Below are positions 54,521-57,565 of a stretch of 57,565 nt of DNA, piece by piece. This DNA is from an uncultured bacterium (GTDB lineage Bacteria > Bacteroidota > Bacteroidia > Bacteroidales > UBA932). Within the stretch, counting starts at the first letter, position 1. Each line of letters starts with the position of its first letter. The notes beneath the pieces were generated by a model, which saw only the letters and a list, made by a program, of their open reading frames with translations, was not told where the DNA came from and did not search any database. The stretch is taken from positions 1 to 57,565 of the forward strand of contig CASGCS010000022.1 of assembly GCA_949300025.1 (NCBI GenBank), written 5' to 3'. Position numbers and translations under genes: made by a program.

Positions 54521-54658
54521 GACCCATATTTTGAAGATATTGACTTTGAAGAAAACATTGTAATGCTTACAGGAGAATACCGCTGGGATAAGATAAAAGA
54601 AAGGCTGATAGAGATGGTTACACGGCAAGAAAAAATATTCAAGGAGACTGTAAATTAA
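54521..54658 (+). pseudogene. C-terminal stump of an unknown gene right of the IS
   Basis: From the right IS end the plus strand reads DPYFEDIDFEENIVMLTGEY, RWDKIKERLIEMVTRQEKIF and KETVN, then TAA at 54656. The sequence looks coding (acidic, helical). Its 5' part is not present left of the IS on this strand. Function unknown. Confidence 0.5.
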
Positions 54659-54756
54659 AGTGTGTCAAGTAAAGAAAAAAGAAAATTTAAACTTCGTGCA
54701 ATAAATTTATCACTCACCTTTTTAAAATCAGGGGAGGGGTGTAAAAGTACGCACAC

Positions 54757-54776
54757 ATTTCAATTCCACTAAGGTA
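54757..54776 (-). repeat. Orphan 5' two-thirds of a CRISPR repeat
   Basis: ATTTCAATTCCACTAAGGTA is identical to bases 1-20 of the 30-bp repeat of the array at the right end. It is followed by TGTC instead of CGAT. The missing last 10 bases of a repeat (CGATTAAGAG) occur at 57316-57325, at the inner end of the array. The DUF2971 stop codon (54769-54771 on the minus strand) lies inside it. Confidence 0.85.
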
Positions 54777-55647
54777 TGTCTTCATATCTTTGTTCTTCTT
54801 TCAGCCAACAGTTATAATTCACATATCTAACATCAGAAAGATTTTTTCTCACAACCTGAAGTATTTTATATGCTATGCCCAGTGTAGAATAGCCATTTTT
54901 ATTATAACTTATCGTTGCAAAAGAATGAGGAATAAACTTACGATAGCATCCAAAATTAGGATTAACTATCATATCCATAATGATTTTAATTCTTGACTCA
55001 TTCAAGAACACCTTTCTTCCAAGTACTATATATTTAATACATCCGTCAATATTCAACTTGCCATTATAATTCATAATGAACAATCTGTGCTCATGCTCAT
55101 TCCTCCAATCATAATGCTTTAAAAAGAAGAGTCCTTTCCAATTATTCATAATAAATTCTTCTGGTGTCTCTGCATTATAATTTATAGCAACATCATCAAG
55201 TGCATTAAATTTGTCATACACTATATCCTCAAATTTATAAAAATTAGCATCAAGTATCTTTATGTTTTTTTTAACAAATACCTCTTTGTCAATCACTATG
55301 CATATACCATTTGAATTATCCGCATAATGCGCCCACATAGCAGGATGGTTGGTTCCTTCATGTCCAACTCCACATATATCATAATTCTGGGAGAAACTAA
55401 GCAAGTGGCAATGATTATTGATATAATTTCTAGCATTATATAAGACCATGAAATTCTCATTCATGTTCAAGTTATTTACATTCCCTTCATTCAAATCATT
55501 CAATTTACCGAAAGAAGAAGGTAATAATGTCATATCTTCAAGTATTTTCAGAAAGGAATCAAACTTGGTATAATGAAATAATACGCCATCTCCTCGACAT
55601 GGTATTTCTTTATGATGTAGGTACACAGGTAATTCTGTCAGAAGCAT
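54769..55647 (-). CDS. DUF2971 protein
   Basis: The 292-residue product has the DUF2971 signatures: LFHYTKFDSFLKILED near the N-terminus, MWAHYADNSNGICIVID in the middle and WRNEHEHRLFIMNYNG later. The function is unknown; family members are often found in genomic islands beside defence genes. Codon and base use are much more AT-rich than the chromosome to the left, which suggests transfer. Its last codons and stop lie within the orphan CRISPR repeat, so the natural C-terminus may have been replaced at the junction (54776/54777). Confidence 0.85.
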   Translation of the reverse strand: MLLTELPVYLHHKEIPCRGDGVLFHYTKFDSFLKILEDMTLLPSSFGKLNDLNEGNVNNLNMNENFMVLYNARNYINNHCHLLSFSQNYDICGVGHEGTNHPAMWAHYADNSNGICIVIDKEVFVKKNIKILDANFYKFEDIVYDKFNALDDVAINYNAETPEEFIMNNWKGLFFLKHYDWRNEHEHRLFIMNYNGKLNIDGCIKYIVLGRKVFLNESRIKIIMDMIVNPNFGCYRKFIPHSFATISYNKNGYSTLGIAYKILQVVRKNLSDVRYVNYNCWLKEEQRYEDIP

Positions 55648-55822
55648 AATACATAAGCGTTTGGTTAAAACATAAAAAATTTTAAAGTACTAAAGTTATA
55701 GTAATGTACTGAATAATAGATTTGAATTTATCGTTACTAATTCGCCGCCAAGATATCATTATTCACCAAACATCCGTTAATAGGTTGACGTCCACACAAT
55801 TATTAAATTTCACCGAATTAAC

Positions 55823-57181
55823 TTAAAAATACAGATCATCTTTTTCCGGCACCTTGTTCTCCAGGAACATAACATAGTAAATCGGGAGATAAAGAATATT
55901 TCCTTTTGTCTTTATTTCCCTTTCGTTTGAGAGAACAATAGATGAAACAATATGGTAGTCCTGAATTGCCATCAGGTTGTCCAATGCACTATGAACCGTA
56001 TAATCCTTACCGGATTTAACCTCGATTGGCAGCACACTCATGGTGCCATTGTCATCAACAAGGAAGTCAACCTCTCCTTTCTGCTTATTGTCGTAGTAGA
56101 ACAATTTTTCGTAATGTGCTTTCAGTTCCTGGGCAACAGCGCTTTCATAGACAGAGCCAAGGTTAATGCTGGCAATATCGTTCAGTATTGGCTGGATATT
56201 GTAATGATACAACTGGGAAGTAAGCATGCCTACATCGTTCATGTACAGTTTCAACAAATTTTTCCGTTGTGATTCTGCCAAGGGATATTTTGGATTACTG
56301 ATTGCATGGGATGGTATCGTAATACCTGAATTGATCAGGTACTCAAACTCCTCCACGTAATTGCTGAATCTGTCGCCTTTCCGGTCCAATATATCTTTTG
56401 CCACAATCCGCTTCTTCTTGTTCTCCATCTGAGAAGGAATCATATCATAGATACGGCGGATATACAGTTTCTTGGCAGCATCCTCTTCGTAACGGGAAGC
56501 ATCAACACCATACAGTTCTCTTATGGCTTCCTGAACCTCTCTCACTTTGACGATATTATGACTGTTCAAATATTCATTGACCGCATCCGGCATACCTCCC
56601 ACGAGAAGGTATCTTTTGAAAAGACTCAGCACTTTATCATGAACTTCCGGGGCCAAAGGCTGTTTCTGCTCAAAGGATTGTCTCAGATGCGCAATCGCAT
56701 CCTCGCCGAAATCATTTGCAATCAGAAATTCTTCAAAGTCCAGCTGATACATTTTCTTGGGAATAATACTTCCGACCGGTACAGAAACAGTCTCTTTCAA
56801 TGCAATTCCCAGCAGACTTCCGCTGCAGATAAACCGATACCGGTGTTCTTGCCTCAAGAACTTGAGCATTGTCAAAAATTGCGGATAATGCTGAATTTCA
56901 TCAATGAAGACTAATGTGTTTTCATATCTGTCCAGCTTGGATCCTGCAACCATACTTAAGTTCAGGTAAAATTCTTCCGTGGTGCGGACATTCTTGAATA
57001 TCTTGTCGCCTGCATCGTCTTCCACGAAATTTATCTCCACATAATTGTCATAGAGTTCCCGCCCTACATCTCTTATGATATAAGATTTGCCTATCTGCCG
57101 CGCTCCTTCAATAAGGAGAATCTTGTCCTCTTTAGATCTTAGGTGGTCATCTATACATGATCGGATTTTTCTGTACAACAT
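55823..57181 (-). CDS. AAA ATPase with C-terminal DUF4143 (nuclease-like) domain
   Basis: The 452-residue product has a P-loop GARQIGKS (26-33), Walker B LVFIDEIQ (90-97), an arginine-containing sensor segment, and a C-terminal DUF4143 domain with GEVDFLVDDN ... LPIEVKSGKDY. The D-x-E-x-K arrangement matches a PD-(D/E)XK nuclease-like core. This family is abundant in Bacteroidales and often mobile; function is unsettled, with anti-phage or toxin-antitoxin-like roles suggested by context. A striking 33-bp-spaced operator array precedes it, arguing for tight regulation. Confidence 0.9.
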   Translation of the reverse strand: MLYRKIRSCIDDHLRSKEDKILLIEGARQIGKSYIIRDVGRELYDNYVEINFVEDDAGDKIFKNVRTTEEFYLNLSMVAGSKLDRYENTLVFIDEIQHYPQFLTMLKFLRQEHRYRFICSGSLLGIALKETVSVPVGSIIPKKMYQLDFEEFLIANDFGEDAIAHLRQSFEQKQPLAPEVHDKVLSLFKRYLLVGGMPDAVNEYLNSHNIVKVREVQEAIRELYGVDASRYEEDAAKKLYIRRIYDMIPSQMENKKKRIVAKDILDRKGDRFSNYVEEFEYLINSGITIPSHAISNPKYPLAESQRKNLLKLYMNDVGMLTSQLYHYNIQPILNDIASINLGSVYESAVAQELKAHYEKLFYYDNKQKGEVDFLVDDNGTMSVLPIEVKSGKDYTVHSALDNLMAIQDYHIVSSIVLSNEREIKTKGNILYLPIYYVMFLENKVPEKDDLYF

Positions 57182-57187
57182 GACTTC

Positions 57188-57265
57188 TACACTTTTCTAA
57201 AAGATTCAATAGTGCAAATATACACTTTTCTATGAAAATAATACTTCAAATTCTACACTTTTCTA
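57188..57265 (-). promoter_or_regulatory. Three 12-bp operator repeats at exact 33-bp spacing
   Basis: TACACTTTTCTA occurs at 57188-57199, 57221-57232 and 57254-57265, identical and exactly 33 bp apart (about three helical turns). In the gene direction the motif is TAGAAAAGTGTA. The first copy ends 7 bp before the ATPase start, and the second overlaps the -7 box. Degenerate TCTACTTTTC and TCAACTTTTC copies lie at 57276 and 57296. Confidence 0.75.
57215..57222 (-). promoter_or_regulatory. -7 box of the DUF4143 ATPase gene
   Basis: TATATTTG on the minus strand matches TAnnTTTG and lies 33 bp before the ATG at 57181. It is embedded in the operator array, so a bound repressor would block it. Confidence 0.7.
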
Positions 57266-57315
57266 CCTTTCCGTGTCTACTTTTCCGGCAGCAGCTCAAC
57301 TTTTCGGCAGCAGCA

Positions 57316-57565
57316 CGATTAAGAGTTTCCGTTCTAATTTATATCGTTTTTATGGTGAAATTTCAATTCCACTAAGGTACGATTAAGAGCTGTTGTGATA
57401 GCGCTGTTCGTTGCCGCTGTCGCACATTTCAATTCCACTAAGGTACGATTAAGAGCGGTGGTAAAAATATTCTTTATCGCATTGGCAAGATTTCAATTCC
57501 ACTAAGGTACGATTAAGAGTCTTTCTACTTTCGTTTTTGCTTCAGATTTGTCTTATTTCAATTCC
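57316..57565 (-). CRISPR. CRISPR array, distal end, continuing past the right edge
   Basis: Complete 30-bp repeats lie at 57360-57389, 57426-57455 and 57490-57519, all identical. A partial one is at 57555-57565, cut by the window edge, and a split terminal one has only its last 10 bases at 57316-57325. The repeat begins ATTTCAATTCC and ends CGATTAAGAG. Spacers are 34, 36, 34 and 35 bp (57326-57359, 57390-57425, 57456-57489, 57520-57554). On the minus strand the repeat ends in ATTGAAAT, the 5' handle typical of type I-B or III crRNAs, so transcription is probably leftward. The leader and cas genes should then be to the right, with the degenerate repeat at the trailer end. No cas gene is in the window. 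Confidence 0.93.

Larger units (their letters stand above)
54777..57315. mobile_element. 2.5-kb cassette inserted within a CRISPR repeat
   Basis: The segment carries the DUF2971 gene and the AAA ATPase/DUF4143 gene, both leftward. It is flanked on the left by repeat bases 1-20 and on the right by repeat bases 21-30, with no base missing and no duplication longer than one base. There are no recognisable terminal inverted repeats and no transposase inside, so the mechanism is unknown. The 55648-55822 gap between the two genes is AT-rich with no clear element. Confidence 0.6.

Noticed and set aside
53495..54530. Target-site duplication of the IS
   Set aside because: Bases next to the two inverted repeats (TCCCGGCT and GACCCATA) do not match over any useful length.
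54777..57315. Transposon with terminal inverted repeats around the cassette
   Set aside because: The two ends (TGTCTTCATATC and, reversed, TGCTGCTGCCGA) share only the first two bases and no transposase is inside.

Overview
The window looks like chromosome from an anaerobic gut-type member of the Bacteroidales. The evidence is the promoter style (TAnnTTTG -7 boxes, weak Shine-Dalgarno sites), many signal-peptide and lipobox proteins, a TonB receptor with a carboxypeptidase-like N-terminal domain, NigD-like, DUF4251 and EFR1 proteins, and a GH84 beta-N-acetylglucosaminidase. Family and genus cannot be fixed from sequence alone. No rRNA or tRNA gene was recognised.

Layout, left to right. (1) 1-1.1 kb: the end of an apparent integrated mobile element (a multi-HTH excisionase-like gene running off the left edge, with paired direct repeats) abutting the 3' end of mnmE. 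(2) 1.1-5.6 kb: rlmD-mnmE operon and a divergent HxlR regulator / periplasmic metallo-beta-lactamase-like pair with two palindromes between them. (3) 5.6-21.5 kb: envelope and signalling genes. These include a three-gene operon ending in a 1522-residue TPR-CHAT (caspase-like) protein, ybaK, an outer-membrane barrel, an NlpE-like lipoprotein, an EFR1 flavodoxin/ferredoxin protein, a short GH84 enzyme ending in a hairpin, an intergenic repeat cluster, and a 1314-residue TIR-transmembrane-YD-repeat protein. (4) 21.5-28.5 kb: a complete biotin operon bioB-A-F-G-C-D read leftward, preceded by an unusual 145-codon ORF and an EamA transporter. (5) 28.7-38.3 kb: a TonB receptor with a beta-helix lipoprotein, a flavodoxin-fold reductase, a NigD-like protein, a CPA2 antiporter, a WYL regulator and a VanX-type dipeptidase.

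(6) 38.3-47.4 kb: a histidine operon controlled by a clear attenuator (17-residue leader peptide with six His, mutually exclusive hairpins). It runs hisG, hisD, a fused hisC-hisB, hisH, hisA, hisF, hisIE, then a translationally coupled HAD phosphatase that is the best candidate for the missing histidinol-phosphatase, and an AGCS symporter. (7) 47.4-52.5 kb: a cytidylate-kinase-like protein, a MATE transporter, and a 993-residue protein with two receiver-like domains fused to a PEP-synthase-type ATP-binding region that lacks the phosphohistidine and PEP domains.

(8) 52.5-57.6 kb is accessory DNA: a small winged-helix/TM gene pair, gene stumps around an IS with a nonsense codon in its transposase, then a DUF2971 gene and an AAA ATPase/DUF4143 gene, and the end of a CRISPR array that leaves the right edge. 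The most striking observation is that the 2539 bp carrying the DUF2971 and ATPase genes sit exactly between the first 20 and last 10 bases of one CRISPR repeat. The terminal repeat therefore appears to have been split by insertion of this two-gene cassette, and the DUF2971 reading frame now stops inside the repeat.
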